From Vibrio sp. 10N (lineage in GTDB: Bacteria > Pseudomonadota > Gammaproteobacteria > Enterobacterales > Vibrionaceae), in NCBI RefSeq assembly GCF_036245475.1, contig NZ_BTPM01000002.1, forward strand, positions 1,488,001 to 1,552,000: 64,000 bases of DNA, written 5' to 3'. The notes below the pieces were generated by a model that did not search any database, was not told the origin of the DNA, and was given only the letters and a program-made list of their open reading frames with translations. Shown here in pieces: positions 35,557 through 44,336 of this stretch (positions within the stretch are counted from its first letter, which is position 1; each line of letters begins with the position of its first letter). Both the position numbers and the translations under genes were made by a program.

Positions 35557-37065
35557 TTAAAGATCTAAATCAATAACTTGTAAATAAAGCGGTCGAGAGT
35601 TTCCTTGCGAACGTTCCATTAGGTAGTAATACAATTTACCATCTTTGATATGAACCTTACCATGGCTAAACTTTCTGTCTGACTGAGACTCATATACTCG
35701 CTCGAACTCGTTGGTACCGCCTTTTGCTTTTTCTATATATGGCTTACCATCCTTATTCAAACCTATGATGTAAATATTATCACCTGCAGTGTATATATTT
35801 GAAGCGCCTACAAAATCTTCAGAAATAATAAACTCTTTTTCACCTGCAGGTTTATAGGAGTGTAAATGAACCATTTCAAAGTCTGAGCGCTTGTTGTCTC
35901 TGGACTTAACACGGCTGATCATGTGTATATCGCCGTTCTCTGTCACTGTCCAATCAAAGTTTTGCACTATGTGTACCGAATCTTTCTCAGTATGCGAAAT
36001 ATAGTCGCCAGGCTCGAACACTTTAATTTCGTCAGAGTTCACTAATGGGAAACTCATGCTCTCACCCTGATGGTTCTTCCACTGACCATCGCCATTGGGA
36101 CTATCAGAATATGCGTAATAAACGCCATTCTGGTAAACGAATTTATCTTCTACATTAGCGCGTTGTTGGAAACCAACACGAAGCTTGCCGTTAACGTACT
36201 TCATGCTGCCATACAAACCCCAGTCATACGCGTTGCCATGAGACTTGGCATCTAGAACATTAAACTGTTTCCAGTCCGACCAATGACCCTGCTGCGCATC
36301 ATAGTGAGCAAAAACATAGCCGCCGTTGTTGTTACCACCCTTGCGCATATATACCAGTAGTGTTCCGTCATCGTTGGTATAGAAAGTCGGATAAGTTAGA
36401 CCATGATAGCTATCATAATCAATCTTGCCACTAAGAGTTAAGTGCTTGTAATCACTAACACCTTGGCTAAGTGGACTACGATCTTGTACAAATTTTTCAA
36501 GCGTGAAGTCTTTATCAGCAACTTCTGCGGCGCCTGGCACACTGTATGAGTAGCGGAAGTAGTCTTCGCTAAATGAGCCATCCGAAGGTCTATCTGTTCC
36601 ATAGGCATGCATATCATAAAGTAGATGGATGGTGCCATCGATTGGACTTATTTCAACTGCAATAGTGTTATGTGACTCACCGATGTGTGGCTGGTTTAGA
36701 AAACCTGTATGTTGATGCGGGAATTCAATGGTTTTTATAGCTCCAGTTTTGGTGTTTAGTCGACTTAGCATTACGTGCCTGTCTTGCTTACCACCACGAT
36801 ACCAAGTCATGAAAACATAATCTTTGTAGGTTTTTACACTGTCTCCATGGGCAGAAATTTGAGGCCCAAACTTAAAGTCATAAACATCAGAGCCATTGTC
36901 CTCTGCATGTCGAGCTTTTATTCGACTTCCGTCAAAGTGAAGGGCGCCATCGGTGATTTTCAATTCACTTTCGAGCGAAATTGCAGCATTCGCTACACCA
37001 GCAGGTACAAATAACATTGAGCCCAATATAGCGCTCGCACATAAGCTAAATTTAAACTTATTCAT
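35557..37065 (-). CDS. Secreted beta-propeller polysaccharide lyase, ulvan lyase-like (PL24-type)
   Basis: 502 residues from ATG 37065 (AGGA 6 bases upstream; two earlier in-frame starts have poorer spacing). Signal peptide MNKFKFSLCASAILGSMLF to about residue 28. The mature BNR_4-type propeller has HQHTGFLNQPHIGESHNT (about 120-137), LLYDMHAYGTD and FQQRANVEDKFVY blocks that recall PL24 ulvan lyases of Alteromonas and Pseudoalteromonas. Endolytic beta-elimination of sulfated rhamnose-uronate polymers is the expected activity. It differs strongly from the propeller at 31657-33156, so the locus carries two lyase classes. Confidence 0.7.
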   Translation of the reverse strand: MNKFKFSLCASAILGSMLFVPAGVANAAISLESELKITDGALHFDGSRIKARHAEDNGSDVYDFKFGPQISAHGDSVKTYKDYVFMTWYRGGKQDRHVMLSRLNTKTGAIKTIEFPHQHTGFLNQPHIGESHNTIAVEISPIDGTIHLLYDMHAYGTDRPSDGSFSEDYFRYSYSVPGAAEVADKDFTLEKFVQDRSPLSQGVSDYKHLTLSGKIDYDSYHGLTYPTFYTNDDGTLLVYMRKGGNNNGGYVFAHYDAQQGHWSDWKQFNVLDAKSHGNAYDWGLYGSMKYVNGKLRVGFQQRANVEDKFVYQNGVYYAYSDSPNGDGQWKNHQGESMSFPLVNSDEIKVFEPGDYISHTEKDSVHIVQNFDWTVTENGDIHMISRVKSRDNKRSDFEMVHLHSYKPAGEKEFIISEDFVGASNIYTAGDNIYIIGLNKDGKPYIEKAKGGTNEFERVYESQSDRKFSHGKVHIKDGKLYYYLMERSQGNSRPLYLQVIDLDL

Positions 37066-37230
37066 TGACATTCCTATCATAGTTATTTTATTTCACGTAA
37101 ATTTGCCACTCAATTTATATTCATCTATAACCATTCATCATTATAAGTGACGTTATATTTACTTTATCAAGAACTTCAACAACAAAAAACACATACTATT
37201 GCAGTAAAAAATGGCAATATTTGCAGTAAC

Positions 37231-38607
37231 CTATACCTCGCTGCATTCAATGATGTTTTTAGCTCTATAAATATCCGAAACTTCTTCCATAGCAATCATC
37301 TGGGAAACTATGTTACCTATACCCGTTGCCTCAACTGGACCAACAATTATGTTGCAGCTTGTCTCTTCTTCTATTAATTCATTAAGAAATTCGTTCTTAC
37401 ATCCTCCACCAATAATATTAATTGTTCTAATATCCTGTCCTGTTATTACTGACATTTCATCAATATACTTCTTGTAACAAACAGCTAGACTGCGGTAGAC
37501 GCATACGCTAACTTCCCCGACCGTAGAAGGTGGTGTTTGGCCAGATTCCCTACAATAATTAACAATTTCTTCTATCATATTGTCGTTTATGAAAAATCTT
37601 TGGTCATTGACATCAATAACAGACGTAAAGTCTTTAGCCTCCCTTGCTAGATTAACGAGCTCTGAATATGAGTATCGATGGTCAAGGTTTCGGGACACTT
37701 CTTGGACAATCCACAAGCCCATAATATTCTTTAGAAACCGGTAGCGTTTATCTACTCCGCCCTCATTAGTAAAGTTTTTTAGTCTTGACTGTTCACTAAC
37801 GATTGGCTCTAGTAGTTCCTTACCTAATAAGGACCAAGTTCCCGAGCTGAGAATAACGCCATTATCTTCAATGTTTAAACTACTCGCTATGAATGAAGCC
37901 CCAGTATCATGAGTGGGTGGCAGAATCACTTTACAATCAAAGCCCAGTTGGTCAACTAATGCTTGCCTTAGATTGCCGACTTTTGATAGCGGTTGCATAA
38001 CTTCATGGAATACTTCTTGTTTTAGTCCAACAAAGTCAATGAGTTCCTCATCCCATCTGTTGGTGTCTATGTTATACAGTTGTGTTGTAGTGGCATTGGT
38101 ATATTCGTTTACTTTTTTCCCTGTTAGCAAGTAATTCAGGTAATCAGGGATCATAAGGAATGACTTGGCTTTGGACTTTACCTCTTCGGAAAGTGTCCGT
38201 AACTGACAAATGGTATTAAAGTCCATAAATTGAATACCAGTTTTTGCATAGAGTGTTTCACTGCCAATTTGGTTGCAAATCTCTTTCATCACTCCATTGG
38301 TTCGTTTATCACGATAAGACACGGCATGACCGATCATACAATCTTCACTATCCAAAAGGACGAAGTCGACCCCCCAAGTGTCAATACCCAGTGCTTTGGG
38401 TTGTTTCCCCTGCTTTGCACACTTTTGAAGACCCGTAATTATCTCAGAGAACAGATAATCTAGATCCCAACAGAGTTGCTCGTCTACTTGATAAATTTGA
38501 TTGTTAAACCTATGAATTTCTTCCACCTTGAGCCTGCCATTGTCCAAATGGCCTAGCAAGTGTCGTCCGCTTGATGCACCAATATCAACTGCCAAAAAGT
38601 AATTCAT
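37231..38607 (-). CDS. rhaB: Rhamnulokinase, second copy
   Basis: 458 residues, intact. All FGGY kinase blocks are present (AVDIGASSGRHLLG, GIDTWGVDFVLLD, SSGTWSLLG, IIGGGCKNEFLN). It is a clear paralogue of the rhamnulokinase at 29587-30960, with near-identical motif regions but many surface changes. It is not followed by isomerase or aldolase genes; the propeller lyase gene follows after 165 bases. GGAGG precedes the ATG. It could prefer a modified rhamnulose, or simply add dose (inference). Confidence 0.9.
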   Translation of the reverse strand: MNYFLAVDIGASSGRHLLGHLDNGRLKVEEIHRFNNQIYQVDEQLCWDLDYLFSEIITGLQKCAKQGKQPKALGIDTWGVDFVLLDSEDCMIGHAVSYRDKRTNGVMKEICNQIGSETLYAKTGIQFMDFNTICQLRTLSEEVKSKAKSFLMIPDYLNYLLTGKKVNEYTNATTTQLYNIDTNRWDEELIDFVGLKQEVFHEVMQPLSKVGNLRQALVDQLGFDCKVILPPTHDTGASFIASSLNIEDNGVILSSGTWSLLGKELLEPIVSEQSRLKNFTNEGGVDKRYRFLKNIMGLWIVQEVSRNLDHRYSYSELVNLAREAKDFTSVIDVNDQRFFINDNMIEEIVNYCRESGQTPPSTVGEVSVCVYRSLAVCYKKYIDEMSVITGQDIRTINIIGGGCKNEFLNELIEEETSCNIIVGPVEATGIGNIVSQMIAMEEVSDIYRAKNIIECSEV

Positions 38608-38944
38608 TACAACCTCCGATGCTTACTGATCGTGTAGTTTAATTGACAATAACTAACCTATAAATACAGAGGTTTGCACTCCAAAACATCATTTTTTGCT
38701 CGTTTTCTCGACGACTTTTTCCCCGCATTGTTGTCAGTATCGCGATCGTGACCGACACCCAAAATTTAACCGTTTGCGTTTCCCTATTGTTGACCACAAT
38801 CACAGTTAAACCGATGGTTCAATTTTTTTTTGATTTTGCGTGTATATTTGAGTTGGTTACAGTTTAAGGCAAATCTTGGTCGTAAGTGAGCCAATGTTTG
38901 CATCACACCACATCGTTAGAACCGTGCACTGAATGAGGTTTATT
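38608..38944. promoter_or_regulatory. Divergent promoter region of rhamnulokinase 2 and the AraC regulator
   Basis: 337 bases without a gene. TCATTTTTTGC (38689-38699) is identical to the 11-mer upstream of the first rhamnulokinase gene and lies 82 bases from the start, with TTTGCACTCCAAAACA just before it as a possible second half-site. TTTTTTTTTGA tracts near 38825 are AT-rich and may hold the regulator's promoter. Confidence 0.5.
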
Positions 38945-39904
38945 ATGGATAGAGGGCTGTATGACTTCATGGAAAAGATGAAGTCCACCAATGTTGAGGA
39001 AGAGGGAATCATCCATAAGCAATCTGGTATCGATAATAGTATTTTTACCGACAGATACCGGAACATAATATCCTTTGACAAGGTTTGCCCTTCTGGAAAA
39101 ATGATTTCTATTAGGAAGCATACACGTTTTATACATTATCCTGAACACAGCCATGATTATGTAGAGATATGTTATGTCCTAAACGGAAAGTCGGTTCAAG
39201 TAGTCGAGGATGAAGAAGTGGAACTCTTAACAGGGGATCTCCTGTTTTTGGGACCCGGTGTTACTCACGAAATATATCCGACCGGTGATGATGATATAAT
39301 AGTAAACTTCATTATTCACAAAAAGTTCTTTAGCTATATCTTCGAATTTATCAATGAGTCTTGTAATTTATCTAACTTCTTTACCGATGTAGTATTCAAA
39401 AAATCCGCTACTTCGGCACTTATTTTCTCTACCAAAGAAAAAAGTCGACTTGAAAGCTCCCTTAATGAGATGCTATCAGAACTCGATGGTGATGAGGATT
39501 TGATGGAGCCTCGCGTTAAGTTCTTGCTCGGTATCCTTGTCCTTGATCTAACGCTTGAAGAGCCTAAAAGAATTGAAAAAGTATCTTACGACAAAGGTGT
39601 TCTCTGTAAAGTCATTACTTATATGGAGAGAAACCTTAGAACAGCCAACTTAAATGAAATCTCTGATCAGCTTAAAATGAAGAACTACAACTTGTCCAAG
39701 CTTATTAAAAAAGAAAGTGGAGTGACATTTAACAACCTACTTCGGGAAATAAGATTCAATAAATTCTGTGAAATAATTAAGATTAGGAACATAAGTATTA
39801 ACGACCTTGCAATAGAGGTAGGCTTTTCGAATACCAGTGACTTCTACAAGAAATTTAAAGCTAAGTTTGGTGTATCTCCGAGAGAGTATCGTAACACCCA
39901 TTAA
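38945..39904 (+). CDS. AraC-family regulator of the rhamnose/ulvan-type locus
   Basis: 319 residues. N-terminal cupin (YPEHSHDYVEICYVLNGKSVQV, about 60-81; LLTGDLLFLGPGVTHE) and C-terminal double HTH (LNEISDQLKMKNYNLSKLIK and INDLAIEVGFSNTSDFYKKFKAKFGVSPREYR). This arrangement is that of RhaS/RhaR-type sugar regulators. It is divergent from the second rhamnulokinase gene. ATG 38945 has GAGG 6-8 bases upstream and is preferred to ATG 38933. It is the best candidate to bind the GCAAAAAW sites (inference). Confidence 0.85.
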   Translation: MDRGLYDFMEKMKSTNVEEEGIIHKQSGIDNSIFTDRYRNIISFDKVCPSGKMISIRKHTRFIHYPEHSHDYVEICYVLNGKSVQVVEDEEVELLTGDLLFLGPGVTHEIYPTGDDDIIVNFIIHKKFFSYIFEFINESCNLSNFFTDVVFKKSATSALIFSTKEKSRLESSLNEMLSELDGDEDLMEPRVKFLLGILVLDLTLEEPKRIEKVSYDKGVLCKVITYMERNLRTANLNEISDQLKMKNYNLSKLIKKESGVTFNNLLREIRFNKFCEIIKIRNISINDLAIEVGFSNTSDFYKKFKAKFGVSPREYRNTH

Positions 39905-39921
39905 ATATTATTTTTACTACC

Positions 39922-39942
39922 CCTCATTGCTGAGGCTTTTTT
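39922..39942 (+). terminator. Terminator after the AraC regulator gene
   Basis: Short stem CCTCA/TGAGG with loop TTGC, then CTTTTTT. Confidence 0.65.
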
Positions 39943-39991
39943 GACCGGTTTTTTCCAGTCAATTGAGAATCACATCCAAGAAATAATGTGC

Positions 39992-40029
39992 AAAAGAACG
40001 CCCGATATTACATATCGAGCGTTCTTTTT
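39992..40029 (-). terminator. Terminator after the GH88 gene
   Basis: AAAAGAACGC..CGATA / TATCG..GCGTTCTTTT forms a long stem with loop TTACA; T-runs exist on both strands. Confidence 0.85.
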
Positions 40030-40068
40030 ATGTCTCGTAACTTACAGTTTACTGTTCAATGCTGCTTG

Positions 40069-41235
40069 TCAGATCACCATTTCTTCGGCGATCGATTTTT
40101 CTTTCTCAGACGATAGCTTTGTCACCAGTTTCGATAGAGCTTCTACAAAGTAGTAGTCACCATATATAAGCGAGCAATCAACACCCAACCCTTTGGGACA
40201 GTTGAACGCCCCTCCTGTTAAGATTCCCTGCTGGTTATCGTCCCCTGCCGTGCAGTAGTTGTCGTAAAGACTCTTGAGGATTCGATTGGCAGCATCAAAG
40301 TAATGCGCTTTTTTTGTTTCATCGTCAACAAGCTCAGAGATAAGTAGCATACCGCTCGCAGCACAGGCTGCAGCTGAGGTATCTCTTGGTGTATTTTCAT
40401 CCCTTGGCGCTCTAAAATCCCAATGTGGAACTGAATCTTCAGGTAACTGGTTAATAAAGAAGTCAGCGGTTCTCATGGCCGCTTCTAGGTATCTTGGCTC
40501 TCTCGTGTATTTATAACTTAGTGCACAGCCATGAACCGCCCAGGATGCGCCTCTACTCCAAGCTGAGTCCTCATTGTAGCCTTGACCACCATAGTAACTT
40601 TTCACATCGCCAGTCATATAGTCAAACTCAACCATATGTCTTACCGAGCCATCTGGTCGAATAAATTCTTTAAGCACCGTATCAGCATGAGCCATGGCAA
40701 TCAGTCTGAACCGCGGTGCATCGAGTTGATCCGCAGCCCAGTACAGAAGAGGCAAGTTCATCATACTGTCGATAATACTCAATCCTTTTGGATCTGCAGC
40801 ACTTACATCATTCTTGTTCCAAGCCGTTAAGAAGCGCCCATTGATGTTAAATCGACTCGCCAGATGACTCGCGGCTCTAAGTGCGCGATTTTTAGAGCGC
40901 TCGTTACCAAACAATTCATACTGTTTGATCGAAGTAAGTTGCCACATAAAACCAACATCATGGTGGATATTGACATATTCATCGAGTGGGCCATCCATGG
41001 TGTTCTCACGTGCAATGGCAATGTCTTTGAACGGTTGGTAGTGCTCTTTCTCATACAGCAACCACAGCAGGCCAGGCCAAAAACCGACAACCCACGCCCA
41101 AGGAGCGTGGGTATCTTCATAACGGCCCTCCGATGTCATGGAAGGAAACTGTACTGAAATGTCTTCGCTAGTAAATTTGACTTTCTCAAACACACTTTTC
41201 CAAGCATCATGTGCCCACGTTTTCTCTGAATCCAT
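40069..41235 (-). CDS. GH88 unsaturated glucuronyl hydrolase
   Basis: 388 residues from ATG 41235 (AGGG 6 bases upstream; a longer frame to 41358 has no ribosome site). The alpha6/alpha6 barrel motifs of UGL enzymes are clear: WVVGFWPGLLWLLYE (48-62), NIHHDVGFMW with Asp93, and SIIDSMMNLPLLYWA with Asp156, matching the two catalytic aspartates of the Bacillus enzyme in spacing. It removes the 4,5-unsaturated uronate left by polysaccharide lyases. No signal peptide, so it acts on imported oligomers. TGATTTTTGC lies about 105 bases upstream. Confidence 0.88.
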   Translation of the reverse strand: MDSEKTWAHDAWKSVFEKVKFTSEDISVQFPSMTSEGRYEDTHAPWAWVVGFWPGLLWLLYEKEHYQPFKDIAIARENTMDGPLDEYVNIHHDVGFMWQLTSIKQYELFGNERSKNRALRAASHLASRFNINGRFLTAWNKNDVSAADPKGLSIIDSMMNLPLLYWAADQLDAPRFRLIAMAHADTVLKEFIRPDGSVRHMVEFDYMTGDVKSYYGGQGYNEDSAWSRGASWAVHGCALSYKYTREPRYLEAAMRTADFFINQLPEDSVPHWDFRAPRDENTPRDTSAAACAASGMLLISELVDDETKKAHYFDAANRILKSLYDNYCTAGDDNQQGILTGGAFNCPKGLGVDCSLIYGDYYFVEALSKLVTKLSSEKEKSIAEEMVI

Positions 41236-41427
41236 TGCTATCCCTCTACTTCTTTCGGTGATAATTGCGTTAAGTCTACAGCTCAAATATAGGGGAATCA
41301 TCATGGAAAAAACATGTCTGTTTTTGGTGTAATCAGGGATGATTTTTGCTCTCGTCAACTTTTGAGTATTGAAAATACCAAGAAGGTCACTGCAAAAAGT
41401 GACCCTACTTGCAACAAGTAAGTGTCG

Positions 41428-42285
41428 CTATTCGAAACCAAACTTACCGTTAGCGTTTTTCCACTCTGACTTAGGTGGAATAACTTGTATCGTATCCCAA
41501 TGTTCAACGATTTTATCGCTCTCCACTCGGAACAAGTCGTAAAATGCCACATGTTGATTCATGAACTTGCCCTCACTAACGGAAAGAACAAAATTACCTT
41601 CACCAATAATTAAGTGGTTCGCGTCGTAAACCATCGGCATACCCGCTTCAGCCAGCGCCTTCATCGCAACGCCTAATCCACTTAAGCCGTCGGCAACGCC
41701 GGTGTTGTGTTGAATGTAATCAGAGTCTTTTTCACCAATGAACATGCCAATCTTCGACATGTCTCCTCCCATAAGAATGGTTTTCACAAAGTCCGTGACT
41801 AAGGCTTTGTTGGCATCGGTTTTATCTAGGTCTGTGATTTCAGTTGCACCATCAAACTGGGTTCGACCACTTGGATTAGGCTTGGCCACCTCTTGCAGGT
41901 TATCCCAGTGCTCAACGATAAGACCATCTTCAAAGCGGAAGATGTCAAAGCCAGCTTTAGGGCCGAAGAAATTGTATTCCGTGTGCAGCGCTACATAATC
42001 ACCGTCTTGAATAGTGCGAATCACATTCGCCTTCGCGCTGCCTTCGGGAAGCTGCTGTAACACCTCACCAAAGCCTGCCAGCCCATCAGCCACACCCAAG
42101 TTATGTTGCGTGTAATTTTTAGGATTGATATAGCCGATGGCACTTTGATCGCCAGTCTCAATACTAGAAATGACGGCAACGGCCTTTTCGCGATTGGTCA
42201 TTTCTTCTGCGTTTGCAATCGCAGTGACAGATAGGGCTGAGGCGGCTACAGCAGTCGTAGCGAATAGACGAGTAAGCTTGTTCAT
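41428..42285 (-). CDS. Periplasmic protein with two SnoaL-like (NTF2 fold) repeats
   Basis: 285 residues with signal peptide (MNKLTRLFATTAVAASALSVTAIANA). Two homologous halves each read YTQHNLGVADGLAGFGEVL-like then FDIFRFEDGLIVEHWDN, the second as YIQHNTGVADGLSGLGVAM and YDLFRVESDKIVEHWDT. This is the SnoaL-like polyketide-cyclase/NTF2 fold, often found in secreted proteins of unknown role. ATG 42285 follows AGAGGAAAA. The duplication within one chain is clear; function is not. Confidence 0.78.
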   Translation of the reverse strand: MNKLTRLFATTAVAASALSVTAIANAEEMTNREKAVAVISSIETGDQSAIGYINPKNYTQHNLGVADGLAGFGEVLQQLPEGSAKANVIRTIQDGDYVALHTEYNFFGPKAGFDIFRFEDGLIVEHWDNLQEVAKPNPSGRTQFDGATEITDLDKTDANKALVTDFVKTILMGGDMSKIGMFIGEKDSDYIQHNTGVADGLSGLGVAMKALAEAGMPMVYDANHLIIGEGNFVLSVSEGKFMNQHVAFYDLFRVESDKIVEHWDTIQVIPPKSEWKNANGKFGFE

Positions 42286-42397
42286 ATTGTTTTCCTCTTG
42301 TTGGCTCGCAAACAATAATAGGAACAAGCTCGATGGAATTCCGTGTAGAAGTGAGTCGGAAAATGGTCAATATCGAACCCAAGACACAGGTTTTCGG

Positions 42398-43276
42398 CTA
42401 AATATGAGGGTCGGCGTACTGCTTTTGGAACTGACTTGGCGTCATATCTGTTTGGTTTTTAAAGTACTTAACAAAGTTACTGGCATCTTCAAAGCCAAAA
42501 TCATAAGCAAGCTGCTGAGTTGTCACACTACTCACCACCAAACGACGTTTCATTTCGATTGTGACAAACGCATCGATCATCTGCTTTGCGGTGAGATCCG
42601 TTGCCCGCTTGCAGATCTGATTGAGTGTTTTATAGGTCGTACCGATCTGCGAGGCATACCAATTAGCGTCTCGCGTGCGTTCATAGTCACTTTGTAGGAG
42701 ATCAAAAAAGCGCGCCAACTTGACGCTTTGCTCCTGTGACAATTTATCGTGACGCTCTTCCGGTCTAAGCCTGTGCAGCATCAACGCAAAGGCAGAAAAC
42801 AGATACATCACGACCAAAGGATCCGCGTTGTCATGAGATATCTCCTTTAGCACCTCGTCGATAATTCGCTTGGCACTCAGGCAAGTTTCACTATCTAAAG
42901 CCAGCACGGGAGAGCGAGACTGATTAAGATGAGTGGGCGTATAGTTAGGCAGACGCATGTTGGCGTGGACTTGATCGAGAAATGCCTGAGTAAATATCAC
43001 CACCTTGCCGACAGGTTGAGAAGTAAAATCGAAGCAGTGAACCTGCTCGCGGCGCACAAAGACAATACTCCCAGACTCAAATGGGTAACTCTTGAAATCA
43101 ACCATGTGCTTCCCAGACCCACGTTCGATATACACCATCATAAAGAAAGTGATGCGATGAGGGCGCTGCGGCGAGTGGTCTTTATACTCACGTTGGTACA
43201 GCGACTCTAAATCAAAGATTTCGAGCTCTGCCTGATTCGATCTTTTATGGTCAAAACCAATGGTCGGTATCTGCAT
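42398..43276 (-). CDS. AraC-family regulator, cupin type
   Basis: 292 residues. Cupin-like N-terminus (HRITFFMMVYIERGSGKHMVDF; GSIVFVRREQVHCF) and a C-terminal HTH pair (DANWYASQIGTTYKTLNQIC; TTQQLAYDFGFEDASNFVKYFKNQTDMTPSQF). GGAGGAAGG lies immediately before ATG 43276; an ATG at 43291 is the alternative. It is followed by the SnoaL-like gene in the same direction after 112 bases and is divergent from another AraC gene, so the two may regulate each other. Confidence 0.85.
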   Translation of the reverse strand: MQIPTIGFDHKRSNQAELEIFDLESLYQREYKDHSPQRPHRITFFMMVYIERGSGKHMVDFKSYPFESGSIVFVRREQVHCFDFTSQPVGKVVIFTQAFLDQVHANMRLPNYTPTHLNQSRSPVLALDSETCLSAKRIIDEVLKEISHDNADPLVVMYLFSAFALMLHRLRPEERHDKLSQEQSVKLARFFDLLQSDYERTRDANWYASQIGTTYKTLNQICKRATDLTAKQMIDAFVTIEMKRRLVVSSVTTQQLAYDFGFEDASNFVKYFKNQTDMTPSQFQKQYADPHI

Positions 43277-43400
43277 CCTTCCTCCAAGCATTACTGCCTG
43301 TATTTTAGTTAATTTTTACGCACAACGACACCGTACGTTTGGTCGCAATCCGCAATATTGAGTGTCATAATTGAGAGGTGGTGTATTTGGTAAGGTCAAC

Positions 43401-44237
43401 ATGAGCAGTAAGATAAACGTTATCTCCCTCCCCAAAGGAAATCCCTGCCAAATAATCGACAGTGCCTTCAATAATGGCGGCGGGATTATTGGTGCTCATC
43501 GACATGACTACTTTGAAATCATTTGTTGCTTAGATGATGTTGGCAAACAGAGCATCGATTTTGTGGAGTACCCCAGTAAAAAAGGACGATTTTTCACCAT
43601 CGCACCAGGTCAAGTTCATGAGACTGCCGAGCTTACTGAAAACTATCGTATGATGATTTTCTCAACCGATTTTCTTGAGAACCGTCCACGCCACCAGCGT
43701 ATGTTCAATGCCGTGTTTCGCTCTCACGATGACCAACAACCTTATTTTGACACCTCTGATGAAGGGCTTACCTATTTCGAACCTCTGTTTAACCTGCTAC
43801 TGGATGAGTTCCATCAACCGCAAACCGATTGGGATTTGATTGAATCACTACTTACTAGTTTTTTGCGCTACCTGTTAAGGTTTTCCATCGATACAGAAGA
43901 CAAAAAGGTGATTAAAGATGCTCGCATGACCAAAGTACTCGGGTTGATTGAACACCACTACCGCTCACAGCGCCACGTTCAGTTTTATGCCGACGAACTG
44001 TCCATTACCAGTAAACGCCTCAACGAGCTGACTAAGAAACATGTCGGTAAGACGATCACCCGCCTTTTGCATGAGCGAATCTTATTGGAAGCCAACCGCG
44101 ACTTGGTGTTTTCCACCAAAACCGTAAAAACCATCGCGTTGGAATTGGGCTTTGACGATCCTTCCTATTTTGGACGCTTTTATCGCGCTCAAATGGGGGA
44201 GTCCCCTGCTGAATTTCGGAAACGCACGTCCAAATAG
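43401..44237 (+). CDS. AraC-family regulator upstream of a MATE pump
   Basis: 278 residues. Cupin-like sensor (GAHRHDYFEIICCLDDV; FTIAPGQVHET) and C-terminal HTHs (VQFYADELSITSKRLNELTKK; VKTIALELGFDDPSYFGRFYRAQMGESPAEFRKR). ATG 43401 with AAGG 5 bases upstream is preferred over a TTG at 43371. The MATE gene follows 99 bases later in the same direction and is its likely target. Confidence 0.86.
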   Translation: MSSKINVISLPKGNPCQIIDSAFNNGGGIIGAHRHDYFEIICCLDDVGKQSIDFVEYPSKKGRFFTIAPGQVHETAELTENYRMMIFSTDFLENRPRHQRMFNAVFRSHDDQQPYFDTSDEGLTYFEPLFNLLLDEFHQPQTDWDLIESLLTSFLRYLLRFSIDTEDKKVIKDARMTKVLGLIEHHYRSQRHVQFYADELSITSKRLNELTKKHVGKTITRLLHERILLEANRDLVFSTKTVKTIALELGFDDPSYFGRFYRAQMGESPAEFRKRTSK

Positions 44238-44336
44238 TACCAGATAAAGGGCACTATATCCCTTTCTTAACCCTGTTTTGGTAACGATAATACCAGTAAT
44301 AGTGTTCTTATTACTTTCTATGTATTTTGGTTATCC

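Noticed and set aside
42170..42697. 175-residue open frame on the plus strand
   Set aside because: Antisense to the starts of the SnoaL-like and AraC genes; no ribosome site or motif.
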